A DNA stretch of 18,701 nt from CAZRIE01 sp964600075 (lineage in GTDB: Bacteria; Bacteroidota; Bacteroidia; Flavobacteriales; Flavobacteriaceae), in assembly GCA_964600075.1 (NCBI GenBank), contig CAZRIE010000082.1, positions 1-18,701 of the forward strand. Reading direction: 5' to 3'. Position numbers and translations under genes: made by a program. This document shows, piece by piece, positions 7,257-15,153 of the stretch. Under the pieces are notes generated by a model, which had not been told where the DNA came from, searched no databases, and saw only the letters and a program-made list of their open reading frames with translations. Within the stretch, counting starts at the first letter, position 1; each line of letters begins with the position of its first letter.

Positions 7257-8968
7257 TTCTTCTGGTCTTCTTTCGGTTTGATCTGCTTAACCTTCACTTG
7301 ATAGCGAAATTTTCGTTGTAAAAATATGGCCGGGTCATCGTCTACTTTTCTCATTAGAACTTTTTGGGAATTTTCCTGAGAACCACCTTCGAAATCGTCC
7401 GGCACCTCTTCCAACTCCTTCCCCATTCGTATATCGGTTGCCACCGTTTCTTCTTTGCGTTCCTTTTTCATATCCTCATCGGTTGCTTCCTGTCCACCAC
7501 CACTTAGATCTTCAAGGTCTGAATTTTTAGTATTCTCTGCTTTTTTCTCCTCTGAGGCTTCTTCTACTTCTCCAATTTCGTTTTGCTTCGAAGCGATCAG
7601 GTTAGTGGTTCTGGCTGCATTTATCGAAGCATTAGTAAAGGAGGAATCAAGGGATACCGCATCATCGAAAGCCCTCTTGGCCGAATTCAGATTTCCAATC
7701 TTATAATAGGCCAACCCCAGATTATATTGGCCCTGAGCAGAGGAATCCATCTCAAAGGCCTGAATCGAACGCGCATAGTCTTCGCCTTTATAATAGGCTA
7801 TCCCTTTGCGAAGAGGATCTTCAAATAAGGGAGCAGCTTGTTCATAATTTCCGCTGTCAAAAAATTGTTGCGCCTTATAATCATCAGTAGTCCAGAGGTC
7901 ATTGAATGAAGATTCAGAGGAACAAGAACTCAAAAACAGCACCATAAATATCGAATAGATCACCCAACCCTTTCTAAACCAGAGCAAAACAAAGAATGCA
8001 AATGGCACAACAAATAAGAGTCCGGCATCTTTCCACTTCTCTTCTGTTTCTTCAATTTTATCTTTGTATTCCAATTCTTTTCTAATAGTTTCAGCAATCT
8101 TGACCACGTCGCTATTATCAAGTGTTAAGTCATTTACATTAATTCCTTCGATGGTATTCAACTTTTGTAAAAGCGAAGGGTCAATTGACGCAATAATTGG
8201 TTTTCCACTGGCGTCCCTTAAGTATTTTGAGCTTCCCGAGGCAGGAAATTCAGATCCTGCAGCCGTACCCATAGGTAAGATCTCGATACGTGTATTCCCC
8301 TGAATGGCCAGGCGCTGCAGCTGCTCAAAAACAGCCTCGTCGAAACCATCACTAATCAATAAGATGGTGCCAGGAGCTTCCGTTACTTTCATTAAACTAT
8401 CTGCCAATGTCAAACCTGCTTCAAGATCTGATCCCGGGAAAGGAAGAATTTTGGTGGTAATTCCCTTTAAATTAGATTCCACTATCCGATAATCGTTTGT
8501 TAAAGGAACCAAGGTATGTGCGGTACCGGCAAAACCCACCAAAGCTGTTCTCACTCTAGGGTCGGCTTCAATAAGGTCGCTGATCTTAAACTTGGCGCGC
8601 TCCAGTCGATTAGGTTGTAGATCGGTAGCCATCATACTTTGTGAAAGATCGAGTAAAATTACCATTGGCGTTTCGAGTATACGCTCGGGTTGCTCGAATT
8701 TTTCCCAACTTGGTCCTGCAAGGCCCACCACCGCGATCGACAGCACCAAAAATGTAATTAGTTGCATCCATCGTTTCATAGTTTCACTACCCTTTTTTAT
8801 GACAAAAGGTCTTAAATGAACTGCAATATGCCGCTTCCAGCTCACTTGTTCGCGAACAACGATAAGACCAACAATTAAGATTAATGCCAGAGGTAATACT
8901 AACCACAGAAACTGTGGTCTCAAAAAGTGAAACTCATTCCAGTCGATATTTAAAACACTTTCAATCAT
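7250..8968 (-). CDS. BatB-BatC fusion: VWA domain plus TPR protein
   Basis: The product is 572 residues. Two N-terminal membrane helices (about 18-38 and 67-86) lead into a von Willebrand factor A domain at about 100-300. It has an intact MIDAS motif DLSQS (Asp107, Ser109, Ser111), a GSDLEAGL loop near 179-186 and SDG near 206-208. A third helix (about 316-332) and a hydrophobic stretch ending in LFLSSC (335-349) follow. Next come TPR-like helices (about 362-455, for example GQYNLGLAYYKIGNLNSAKR) and a highly acidic, charged tail (462-530). In many Bacteroidetes BatB and BatC are separate proteins. The LSSC at 346-349 looks like a leftover lipobox from a once-separate BatC. The VWA part probably binds partner proteins with Mg2+, and the TPR part scaffolds. 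The start overlaps batA by eight bases. Confidence 0.85.
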   Translation of the reverse strand: MIESVLNIDWNEFHFLRPQFLWLVLPLALILIVGLIVVREQVSWKRHIAVHLRPFVIKKGSETMKRWMQLITFLVLSIAVVGLAGPSWEKFEQPERILETPMVILLDLSQSMMATDLQPNRLERAKFKISDLIEADPRVRTALVGFAGTAHTLVPLTNDYRIVESNLKGITTKILPFPGSDLEAGLTLADSLMKVTEAPGTILLISDGFDEAVFEQLQRLAIQGNTRIEILPMGTAAGSEFPASGSSKYLRDASGKPIIASIDPSLLQKLNTIEGINVNDLTLDNSDVVKIAETIRKELEYKDKIEETEEKWKDAGLLFVVPFAFFVLLWFRKGWVIYSIFMVLFLSSCSSESSFNDLWTTDDYKAQQFFDSGNYEQAAPLFEDPLRKGIAYYKGEDYARSIQAFEMDSSAQGQYNLGLAYYKIGNLNSAKRAFDDAVSLDSSFTNASINAARTTNLIASKQNEIGEVEEASEEKKAENTKNSDLEDLSGGGQEATDEDMKKERKEETVATDIRMGKELEEVPDDFEGGSQENSQKVLMRKVDDDPAIFLQRKFRYQVKVKQIKPKEDQKKW

Positions 8969-9965
8969 CTCTGAATTTATGTTTTAACTGTCTAAGTCCG
9001 GAAAACAAAATTTGAACTATGAGCATCACGATCGCAATACCCAATGCAGCGCCCAATGGATAAAAATACAGCAAGGTAACGGGTTGGTATTCCTCTTCTT
9101 CGTATTCTATAGGCTCCAATGCGTCTAATTCAGCATAGATCTCATTTAGTCTGTCTGCATCTATCGCACGGAAATAAGATGCATCGGTTAAATCTGCTAT
9201 TTCTTCCAGTGTTCTTTCATCAAGGTCCGATCCACTCCCCTTAGGATTCCCAATTCCAATAGTGTAGACTTTTATAGAATCATTCTTGGCCAAATCTGCC
9301 GCATCAAGAGGTAAAATCTCCGTTCCTGCATCGACACCATCGGTTAAAACCAGCATCACTTTGGTTTTAATGGTGTCTTGTTCAAACATATCGATTCCCT
9401 TAACGATCGCTTTTCCGATATGTGTTAGTTGACCGGCCATGCCTACATCGGCTTCTTCCAGTAACTGGTCCACGGTTTTAAGATCTGTAGTGAAAGGAGC
9501 CTGCACATATGCGCTAGAGCCAAAGAATATCAACCCCATTCGGTCACCTTCGCGTTTCATAATAAAATCATGCATGACGTTTTTCACCGCATCCCAGCGC
9601 CTAACACGCTTACCGTCTATTTTCCAATCGGTTTCAGCCATGCTAAAAGAAATATCTGAAACAATCAGGAAATTTCTGGATGTTTTGATTTTTAACTGTG
9701 GTTCCTCAACCAGTTGAGGAAAAGACAGAGCTCCAATTGTCAATATCCATATCAATGAAAGCCCCAGCCATTGTAAAATATTTCTCTTCCGGATCAATGC
9801 CGATCTTCTGGGTTTTTCTCCTGTATACTTTTGAGCCTTTTTAAAATCGGGTAACGAAAGTGAAGAACTCTTGAGCCGGAGTGCAGGTACTACAAAATAG
9901 ACCAACAACGGAAGCGGTAGCAACCAAAAGACCCATAAATATGCTATTTCAAAATTCTCAGGCAT
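8961..9965 (-). CDS. batA: BatA: membrane-anchored VWA protein
   Basis: The product is 334 residues, with membrane helices at about 8-25 and 63-83, a VWA domain at about 97-285 and a C-terminal helix at about 297-320. The MIDAS residues are complete: DISFS (Asp104, Ser106, Ser108), Thr181 in the QLTHIGKAI loop and Asp209 in LTDG. The flanking helices place the VWA domain in one compartment next to the inner membrane. An acidic patch, EPIEYEEEEY, lies just before the last helix. BatA is a core member of the Bat complex and probably pairs with the next gene's VWA domain. Its start overlaps the upstream DUF4381-like gene by eight bases and its end overlaps batB-batC by eight. Confidence 0.88.
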   Translation of the reverse strand: MPENFEIAYLWVFWLLPLPLLVYFVVPALRLKSSSLSLPDFKKAQKYTGEKPRRSALIRKRNILQWLGLSLIWILTIGALSFPQLVEEPQLKIKTSRNFLIVSDISFSMAETDWKIDGKRVRRWDAVKNVMHDFIMKREGDRMGLIFFGSSAYVQAPFTTDLKTVDQLLEEADVGMAGQLTHIGKAIVKGIDMFEQDTIKTKVMLVLTDGVDAGTEILPLDAADLAKNDSIKVYTIGIGNPKGSGSDLDERTLEEIADLTDASYFRAIDADRLNEIYAELDALEPIEYEEEEYQPVTLLYFYPLGAALGIAIVMLIVQILFSGLRQLKHKFRDD

Positions 9966-10482
9966 GTGTTAGTATCCATTTTTTTGCCATATCACGAAGT
10001 GCTCCGATATGTGAGGCGTTCTGTTCATTAGCTACATCTGATGTAGTTGCATTGAGCAATTCATATTGTGTGAATGGGGTGTGTTTACCAGTACGCTCGA
10101 GAAATTGTAACCATTCCTTACCAAAAAGCGCTGCTACCATGGGCCGCCCATAGGTAGACATCGCTACCTGTTTTAGCGTAATCTGAATGGTACTTAGCGC
10201 AGCACTTTCCGAGGAATCGGTTAATTGAATTCCTCCAAGTTTTTTAACGGCTATTCGCCGATATTCCCTGCTTCGATAGCTTTTATACCACTTCCACAGC
10301 CCAAAAATCAAGGCAATCAGAACGAGTGCCGACAACACGTACCATGCAGGTGTTTCGAAACTAAAGGCAACCGGTTCGGGTTCATACAAAGGTTCTAAAT
10401 CGGGTAGGATCACCTCTTGGTCCACAGGATTCTGCAAATAACCATTTAACCTCAAATTATATGTGAATCCGGCACGCTTCAT
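9958..10482 (-). CDS. DUF4381-like membrane protein
   Basis: The product is 174 residues with one membrane helix (about 47-65, WYVLSALVLIALIFGLWKWY) and no signal peptide. The N-terminal side ends in a proline- and acid-rich stretch (LPDLEPLYEPEPVAF) before the helix. The C-terminal side has the family pattern YGRPMVAALFGKEWLQFLE (111-129). Proteins of this type sit between the DUF58 and VWA genes in many MoxR operons and are thought to be accessory membrane subunits; no activity is known. The start codon overlaps the DUF58 stop as ATGA, and its own end overlaps batA, so it is locked into the operon. Confidence 0.75.
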   Translation of the reverse strand: MKRAGFTYNLRLNGYLQNPVDQEVILPDLEPLYEPEPVAFSFETPAWYVLSALVLIALIFGLWKWYKSYRSREYRRIAVKKLGGIQLTDSSESAALSTIQITLKQVAMSTYGRPMVAALFGKEWLQFLERTGKHTPFTQYELLNATTSDVANEQNASHIGALRDMAKKWILTHA

Positions 10483-11414
10483 TTCCTCGGTTTAATGAGT
10501 ATTTCTTTGATTTGAACATCAATATCGGTTATGGTATCGAGTTTAAAAAGGGGTACCCGATACTTCTTCATTTGGGCTTCGAATTGTTCATACTCGGCAT
10601 CGAAACCCGTTTCAAACCTATCCCGTATTTTTTTGTTCCTACCATCTAGTTTAAGTTGTGAATCTTCGTTGCTTGTGATAAAAATTTCCTTCGGAATATG
10701 CTGCTCCATCGGGTCATACACTTTCGCAAGAATTACATCATTATGACGCGACATATATGCGATTTCCTTCACGACTTCCGGCGCGTACCGATGAAAATCA
10801 CTGATGATAAAGATTAAGAAATCATGCGAGATGATATTTCGGATTTTTGCAAAGACCTCAGCTAATGCGGCCTCAAAAGAAACCGGTTTTGTTTCGTTCA
10901 ATTTATTATTTCTACTCACGATGGTTTCAAGAAAACGAAGTATATTCTTGCGATCACGTTTGGGAAATACGACGTCGATACCTTCATCTGCAAAAACAAT
11001 TCCTCCAACCCGATCACCTTCCTTTAATACCCTGAATGCGGCCAGCGCAGCAAGTTCGGCGGCAACGACCGATTTGGTTTTTTTCTGAGAACCGAAGAAC
11101 ATCGATTTGGACTGATCTACAATAATCAATGCGGGCTTCTCCTTCTCCTCACTGAATACTTTGGAGTGTGTTTTCCGGGTTCTCGCGGTAACTTTCCAGT
11201 CGATATTTCGTATATCATCACCGGCTACATAATTACGAACTTCTTCAAAATCCAAACCTCTGCCACGTAATTTGGAAGCGTGTTTCCCACCAAGAATACT
11301 TTTTACTTTTTGTTTTCTGGATAAAAAGCTAAAACCTTTCGCCAAAGGCTCCATTTTAAGGAGGTCCTGCAAGCTGATAAATACATTCGGATTTTTATTC
11401 TCGGATTCTTTCAT
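10479..11414 (-). CDS. DUF58 (VWA-like) protein
   Basis: The product is 311 residues with no membrane segment, so it is cytosolic or peripheral. It carries the DUF58 signature GRGLDFEEVRNYVAGDDI at about 51-68, continuing to RNIDWKVTART, and then a VWA-like fold with a MIDAS-type DQSKS (Asp100, Ser102, Ser104). In MoxR systems the ATPase is encoded next to a DUF58 protein and the two are believed to act together, with the VWA-like metal site binding clients. It starts 17 bases after the moxR stop and overlaps the following gene by four bases. The length is normal for the short, soluble DUF58 branch. Confidence 0.88.
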   Translation of the reverse strand: MKESENKNPNVFISLQDLLKMEPLAKGFSFLSRKQKVKSILGGKHASKLRGRGLDFEEVRNYVAGDDIRNIDWKVTARTRKTHSKVFSEEKEKPALIIVDQSKSMFFGSQKKTKSVVAAELAALAAFRVLKEGDRVGGIVFADEGIDVVFPKRDRKNILRFLETIVSRNNKLNETKPVSFEAALAEVFAKIRNIISHDFLIFIISDFHRYAPEVVKEIAYMSRHNDVILAKVYDPMEQHIPKEIFITSNEDSQLKLDGRNKKIRDRFETGFDAEYEQFEAQMKKYRVPLFKLDTITDIDVQIKEILIKPRK

Positions 11415-11431
11415 AGCACGATTCTAATCCT

Positions 11432-12397
11432 TTATCCGATGACAGCGACAAGTTTAAGTAACGACGCGATTACCTCATCAGGTGTTATTCCTTCAGCGTT
11501 GGCTTCATAGCTGAGTATTAAGCGGTGCCTTAGACAATCGGTAACCACGGCTCGAATATCATCTGGAGAGACAGTCTCCTTTCCTTCCATCCAGGCATGG
11601 GTTCTGGAGGCTCGATCTATGGCAATACTACCTCTTGGGCTCGCACCAAATTCAATCCAACGATTCAAATCTTCATCGTATTTTTTAGGGTAGCGCGTTG
11701 CTGAAATTATATCCACGATGTATTGCTCCATTTTCTCTGGGATCACCACCTTGGCTATTTCGTCCCGCGCTGCAAAGACGACCTTTGGCGAAAGAAGTTT
11801 ATCGTCAGTTTTCTTGGATTTATGCTGTTCGGCCCGATTCAATCTCATAATTTCCAACTCCGATTGGTCATCAGGATAATCGATTATCACATGCATTAAA
11901 AAACGGTCCATTTGCGCCTCTGGGAGTGGATAAGTGCCTTCTTGTTCAACAGGATTCTGGGTCGCCATTACCATGAATAAAGGATCCATTTTATAAGTCT
12001 TACCTGCAACTGATACTTGCCGTTCTTCCATAGCTTCCAATAAAGCCGACTGCACCTTGGCTGGCGCACGGTTTATTTCGTCTGCAAGAATTAAGTTACT
12101 GAAAATTGGTCCTTGCTGAAAAATAAATTTCTCCTCTGTTTCTGGTTGATATATTTCGGTTCCAGTCACATCCGAGGGCAACAAATCAGGTGTAAACTGA
12201 ATTCGACTTAAGCCGCAATCCAGCTCTTTCGCAAGCGATTTTATCGCTCTGGTTTTGGCCAGACCAGGCAGGCCTTCCAATAATAAATTACCATCGGCCA
12301 GTAACACTAGTATTAAGCGTTCAATCAATTTTTCCTGGCCAATGATAGAATTACCCATTTGCTTCTTTAACTTGAGAATTGAATCGTGTGCGCTCAT
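11432..12397 (-). CDS. MoxR-type AAA+ ATPase
   Basis: The product is 321 residues and all ATPase elements are present. Walker A is GLPGLAKT (42-49), Walker B is LILADE (102-107) followed by INRAPAKVQSALLEAMEERQ, sensor 1 is in MATQNPVEQEGTYPLPEAQM (Asn148), and the MDRF that follows holds the likely arginine finger Arg165. A lid domain follows (for example ASPRGSIAIDRASRTHAWME). MoxR ATPases act as chaperone-like remodelers for VWA proteins, so the DUF58 and Bat proteins encoded downstream are the probable partners. It is the first gene of the operon. The 58 bases upstream of it are AT-rich, without a clear promoter, so it may be co-transcribed with the DUF2490 gene. Confidence 0.93.
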   Translation of the reverse strand: MSAHDSILKLKKQMGNSIIGQEKLIERLILVLLADGNLLLEGLPGLAKTRAIKSLAKELDCGLSRIQFTPDLLPSDVTGTEIYQPETEEKFIFQQGPIFSNLILADEINRAPAKVQSALLEAMEERQVSVAGKTYKMDPLFMVMATQNPVEQEGTYPLPEAQMDRFLMHVIIDYPDDQSELEIMRLNRAEQHKSKKTDDKLLSPKVVFAARDEIAKVVIPEKMEQYIVDIISATRYPKKYDEDLNRWIEFGASPRGSIAIDRASRTHAWMEGKETVSPDDIRAVVTDCLRHRLILSYEANAEGITPDEVIASLLKLVAVIG

Positions 12398-12455
12398 GCT
12401 TTGCTATTTGCTTTTATTTTTTTCGAATACATAAAAATAATCATTTTGGTAGACA

Positions 12456-13259
12456 CTAATTCTCGTCCTCCAATTGAAAATCGATTTGTTCCTTTAACGC
12501 GTGATTTTTCTTTCCTCCATTGTAAATCCGGAACCTTAGAATAAAGTCGCTCGTTGTATTGCTAGTTTCCGTGGTGTTCTTGGTACGGTTAAAAATAACG
12601 AACATCTCGTAGCGCCAATTGTTTTTAAACTTGTACCCTACGCCAGGGGATATCCTGACTAAATCATTAAAACGATCCGTTTTTTTAAGATTAAAAAACA
12701 CTTCGGCCTTTATAGGAAAATAAAAACCTTCCGTGAATTTCAAATAGCGGCTGGGCAAGCTTATGTTCGTGCTTAGTTGGTACCTTAAGCGATAACCACT
12801 TCGCCAACCTTGCTTATTGAATTCATTTTGAAAACGCTCTTCCAGTCGCACATAATTATTTAAGGTGATTAATTTTATCGTGGGTATAATCACCCTAAAA
12901 CCCTGAATCATTCGTAGTTCCAAATTATCCGTGGCACTTGTATTCTGGGTATAAATGGCACCACCACCGAGCTGATAAGAACTGAAAAGATTCCAAAACT
13001 TATGTATTTTATTGCCATTTTTAAAAGTAACGGTAGAAATGGCCTGAAAACGATTGAATATATTCGGATCAATTGTTCGGAATGCAATTTCTGTCCGTAT
13101 CGACTGGGTCTCGCTGAGAACCGTAGGATGGTTATAGTCTAGCCAATATTGTTTGTTAACATTTACCTCTTGATCAACAATGCTATCCTGGGCAATAGCC
13201 CCTAATGGACACAAAGAAGTGATCATAAGAAACACATATAACCACCTTATGGAAAGCAT
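12456..13259 (-). CDS. DUF2490 family outer-membrane protein
   Basis: The product is 267 residues with a signal peptide (1-23, cleavage near AIAQ). After a short linker the sequence consists of amphipathic strands in the DUF2490 manner: KQYWLDYNHPTVLSETQS, then ELRMIQGFRVIIPTIKL, the arginine-rich VRLEERFQNEF and GYRLRYQLSTNISLPS. A barrel of roughly ten to twelve strands in the outer membrane is expected, and the function of the family is not known. It lies 58 bases upstream of moxR on the same strand, so it may share transcripts with the Bat operon, but no sequence evidence proves this. The last strand (DFILRFRIYNGG) is followed by a charged tail. Confidence 0.75.
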   Translation of the reverse strand: MLSIRWLYVFLMITSLCPLGAIAQDSIVDQEVNVNKQYWLDYNHPTVLSETQSIRTEIAFRTIDPNIFNRFQAISTVTFKNGNKIHKFWNLFSSYQLGGGAIYTQNTSATDNLELRMIQGFRVIIPTIKLITLNNYVRLEERFQNEFNKQGWRSGYRLRYQLSTNISLPSRYLKFTEGFYFPIKAEVFFNLKKTDRFNDLVRISPGVGYKFKNNWRYEMFVIFNRTKNTTETSNTTSDFILRFRIYNGGKKNHALKEQIDFQLEDEN

Positions 13260-13402
13260 CTAAAATTGTTTAGTAAAAGTTGAGGATACCCAATTTCATT
13301 TACGACTTCCATTTTACTCGAATCAATATTCAAATTCACTTTATTTTTTCACTGAATATATGAAATTAAATCAAAGGCTCACTTCACGGTATGCCCCTTA
13401 CC

Positions 13403-13645
13403 TTACATACATGCACAAAAAGCTTTTTTAAAATCGTTCATCAGTTCCTGTTCGGTGTGTACAACCACCATTGCATTGGCCTGTTGCTCTATTGCCCGGC
13501 GATTTTTTCTTGACCTGTTTCCTCTTAGTCCTCGTAAAATGGCACCAATTGAAGTACGTTCTTCTACGGTATTTCCTCTAATTCTAACTAATTGCCGATT
13601 GGATACATCCAAAAAAATTCCAACATTCCTAAAAGCTATACCCAT
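13403..13645 (-). CDS. Small basic hypothetical protein (80 aa)
   Basis: An ATG at 13645 opens an 80-residue frame that overlaps the last 17 bases of the upstream barrel gene in a different frame (TATGGGTATAGCTTTTAG). The frame itself extends further upstream to 13750, but that part is a shadow of the barrel gene. The predicted protein is strongly basic in the middle (ILRGLRGNRSRKNRRAIEQQ) and ends in an unusual KKAFCACM with two cysteines. There is no signal peptide or membrane segment and I do not recognise it. Short overlap with the upstream stop would fit translational coupling, but a chance ORF remains possible. Confidence 0.35.
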   Translation of the reverse strand: MGIAFRNVGIFLDVSNRQLVRIRGNTVEERTSIGAILRGLRGNRSRKNRRAIEQQANAMVVVHTEQELMNDFKKAFCACM

Positions 13646-14204
13646 AACCAAGTTCAACTGTAAAATCAAGATCAGGACTTCCCAGGCCCTGTTCAAGACC
13701 AGTGGAGATGTCAAAGCCATGACGACCTTTTTGTAGTATGGTATAAACACCTAGTAACCCAACCGTCCAGCCCCCATTTTTATTGAACTGCAAATTTCCT
13801 GTTTCGTTATCATCATCAAAGAGTCCTTTTCCAATACCGAATCCCATTACAAATTTCGGCGTAAAAACATAACCGAAAGCCAAGCTTGGGGTTATTGTAT
13901 TAATTATAGTAGTATCCTTTGTTTCTGATTTTGAAATTTCTTGATCATATGCCATACTGATATTAATGACCCATTTATCAGCAAGCAGTCTAGAATAATC
14001 TACACCAAAGCCCCAGAAATAAGCATCTTTATTGAAAAAAAAACCTGTACTTGTGGCAGCTCCAAAGGTATTCTTGTATCCAGGTGCCGGCCTACCAAGT
14101 GATTGACATTGTACTTTTTGAATACTACATACCCCTAAGACCAATACTACAATACTTATTCTGTTTATAATTTTTGCTCGTGCCCGTACTAGTTTTAAGG
14201 TCAA
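13629..14204 (-). CDS. Small outer-membrane beta-barrel protein
   Basis: The product is 191 residues. A signal peptide with a basic N-terminus (RARAKIINR) and core ISIVVLVLGVC ends near VQCQ. The mature part is a run of about eight short strands (for example AYFWGFGVDYSRLLADKWVI, LAFGYVFTPKFVMGFGIG) and ends in GYGYSF, whose terminal phenylalanine is the usual insertion signal for outer-membrane barrels. There is no in-frame ATG; TTG at 14204 is the best start, because the upstream frame closes with TAG after seven codons. The function is unknown. It lies 114 bases downstream of the DUF3575-like gene. Confidence 0.7.
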   Translation of the reverse strand: MTLKLVRARAKIINRISIVVLVLGVCSIQKVQCQSLGRPAPGYKNTFGAATSTGFFFNKDAYFWGFGVDYSRLLADKWVINISMAYDQEISKSETKDTTIINTITPSLAFGYVFTPKFVMGFGIGKGLFDDDNETGNLQFNKNGGWTVGLLGVYTILQKGRHGFDISTGLEQGLGSPDLDFTVELGYGYSF

Positions 14205-14287
14205 AATAAATGTTGTATTTATCTAGCAAATTATATTTAAAAACGTATTTTTTTTCCGACGAACGAAGCGGAAATTCTTTTAAATGA

Positions 14288-14305
14288 GCTCTTTTTTAAA
14301 AGAGC
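14288..14305 (-). terminator. Hairpin after the DUF3575-like gene
   Basis: GCTCTTTT and AAAAGAGC (14288-14295 and 14298-14305) form a perfect 8-bp inverted repeat about 13 bases downstream of the DUF3575-like stop. The formal loop is only two bases, so the top of the stem must open in RNA. The T-run after it on the minus strand is weak (TCATTTAAAAG). It may be a terminator or an mRNA-stabilising end. Confidence 0.4.
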
Positions 14306-14318
14306 ATCACTTTACTTA

Positions 14319-15041
14319 TCAAAATGAATAGCATAAGGTAATGCCATATCTGAATGAGGGCACTGACAGACTATCATTTCTTTTACTCGGGCTAAAATCA
14401 AAATCTGCATTAATCAAATCGGCCAAGGAATATAATTCAAGGGCTTCATTTAGGTCAAACCAGAATTCGGTCGGAGGGGCAACTACCTCTTTCATTTTAA
14501 GTTTGTAGGTTCCCACGCCAGGTCCTGCAATCAAGAAATCGATGCTGAAATTTTTCCATACAGGTAGTTTGTAGCCTATCATAAGACCTACCGAACTTGT
14601 ATTTATTGTGGCATCATATTGAAAAGGGAAATCTCCGTCTTCATTGGTATAAGTTCCCTTAAAATCAGATTTGTAATTGATAAAGGTAACATAGCCCCCA
14701 AAATAAAAGCCCGTTGTCATACCACTAGTCCTTTCGTTCAGATAATATCTAAATTCGGGAATGATACGGGTTCCGCTGTAGGTTAAGTCACCGGTTTTAA
14801 TCAGTTCCGTATCCAAACCGGATAATTTTAGTAGGCCATTTTTTCCTTTATAACCAACCAGAAGGTTTACGCCTATATGTTTCCCGAACGCCCTTTCATA
14901 GCCTAATAATATAGAGCCATTGATTAAATCGGTAACCATGAACTTTACCTCGTTATTACGTAGCGGTACTGAGCTGTCTTCTTGCCCCATTATTGGGAGG
15001 CAAATGAGTAAAAAAAGTAATGCGAAAATTGAAGTTTTCAT
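14319..15041 (-). CDS. DUF3575-like outer-membrane protein
   Basis: The product is 240 residues with a signal peptide (1-19, ending PIMG|QED). The mature protein opens with VKFMVTDLINGSILLGYERA, which matches the DUF3575 pattern in which an early strand pair leads to a 'YE' turn (near residues 48-49). Further strands are rich in Gly and aromatics, and the chain ends ITLCYSF with a terminal phenylalanine, as barrels do. The role is unknown; the family includes envelope barrels expressed in stress or host settings. A leader of 112 bases separates it from the potassium-channel gene, and a possible promoter lies in that gap, so it may be an independent unit. Confidence 0.7.
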   Translation of the reverse strand: MKTSIFALLFLLICLPIMGQEDSSVPLRNNEVKFMVTDLINGSILLGYERAFGKHIGVNLLVGYKGKNGLLKLSGLDTELIKTGDLTYSGTRIIPEFRYYLNERTSGMTTGFYFGGYVTFINYKSDFKGTYTNEDGDFPFQYDATINTSSVGLMIGYKLPVWKNFSIDFLIAGPGVGTYKLKMKEVVAPPTEFWFDLNEALELYSLADLINADFDFSPSKRNDSLSVPSFRYGITLCYSF

Positions 15042-15083
15042 AATGTGGTGTTTTAGGTTATTTTTTTAATTAAAGTATGGTAT

Positions 15084-15114
15084 TAAAATTACTATAGTTT
15101 TTACCTTGAACCAA
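15084..15114 (-). promoter_or_regulatory. Possible Bacteroidetes-type promoter
   Basis: On the minus strand, TTG (15114-15112) is followed after 20 bases by TAATTTTA (15091-15084), one mismatch from the TAnnTTTG minus-7 consensus. It would start a transcript with about a 36-base leader before the ATG of the DUF3575-like gene at 15041. AT-rich DNA produces such matches by chance, so confidence is low. Confidence 0.3.
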
Positions 15115-15153
15115 CTGACTTGCATTCTATTACTAACGCGTATTTAGGCACTA

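Noticed and set aside
12398..12455. Promoter for moxR
   Set aside because: The 58-base gap is AT-rich but I could not find a TTG element at a proper distance from a TAnnTTTG-like element, so no promoter is annotated.
13646..13750. Longer start (13750) for the small basic ORF
   Set aside because: This part lies entirely inside the barrel gene in another frame, whose product has a signal peptide and a terminal GYGYSF. The ATG at 13645 is the more sensible start.
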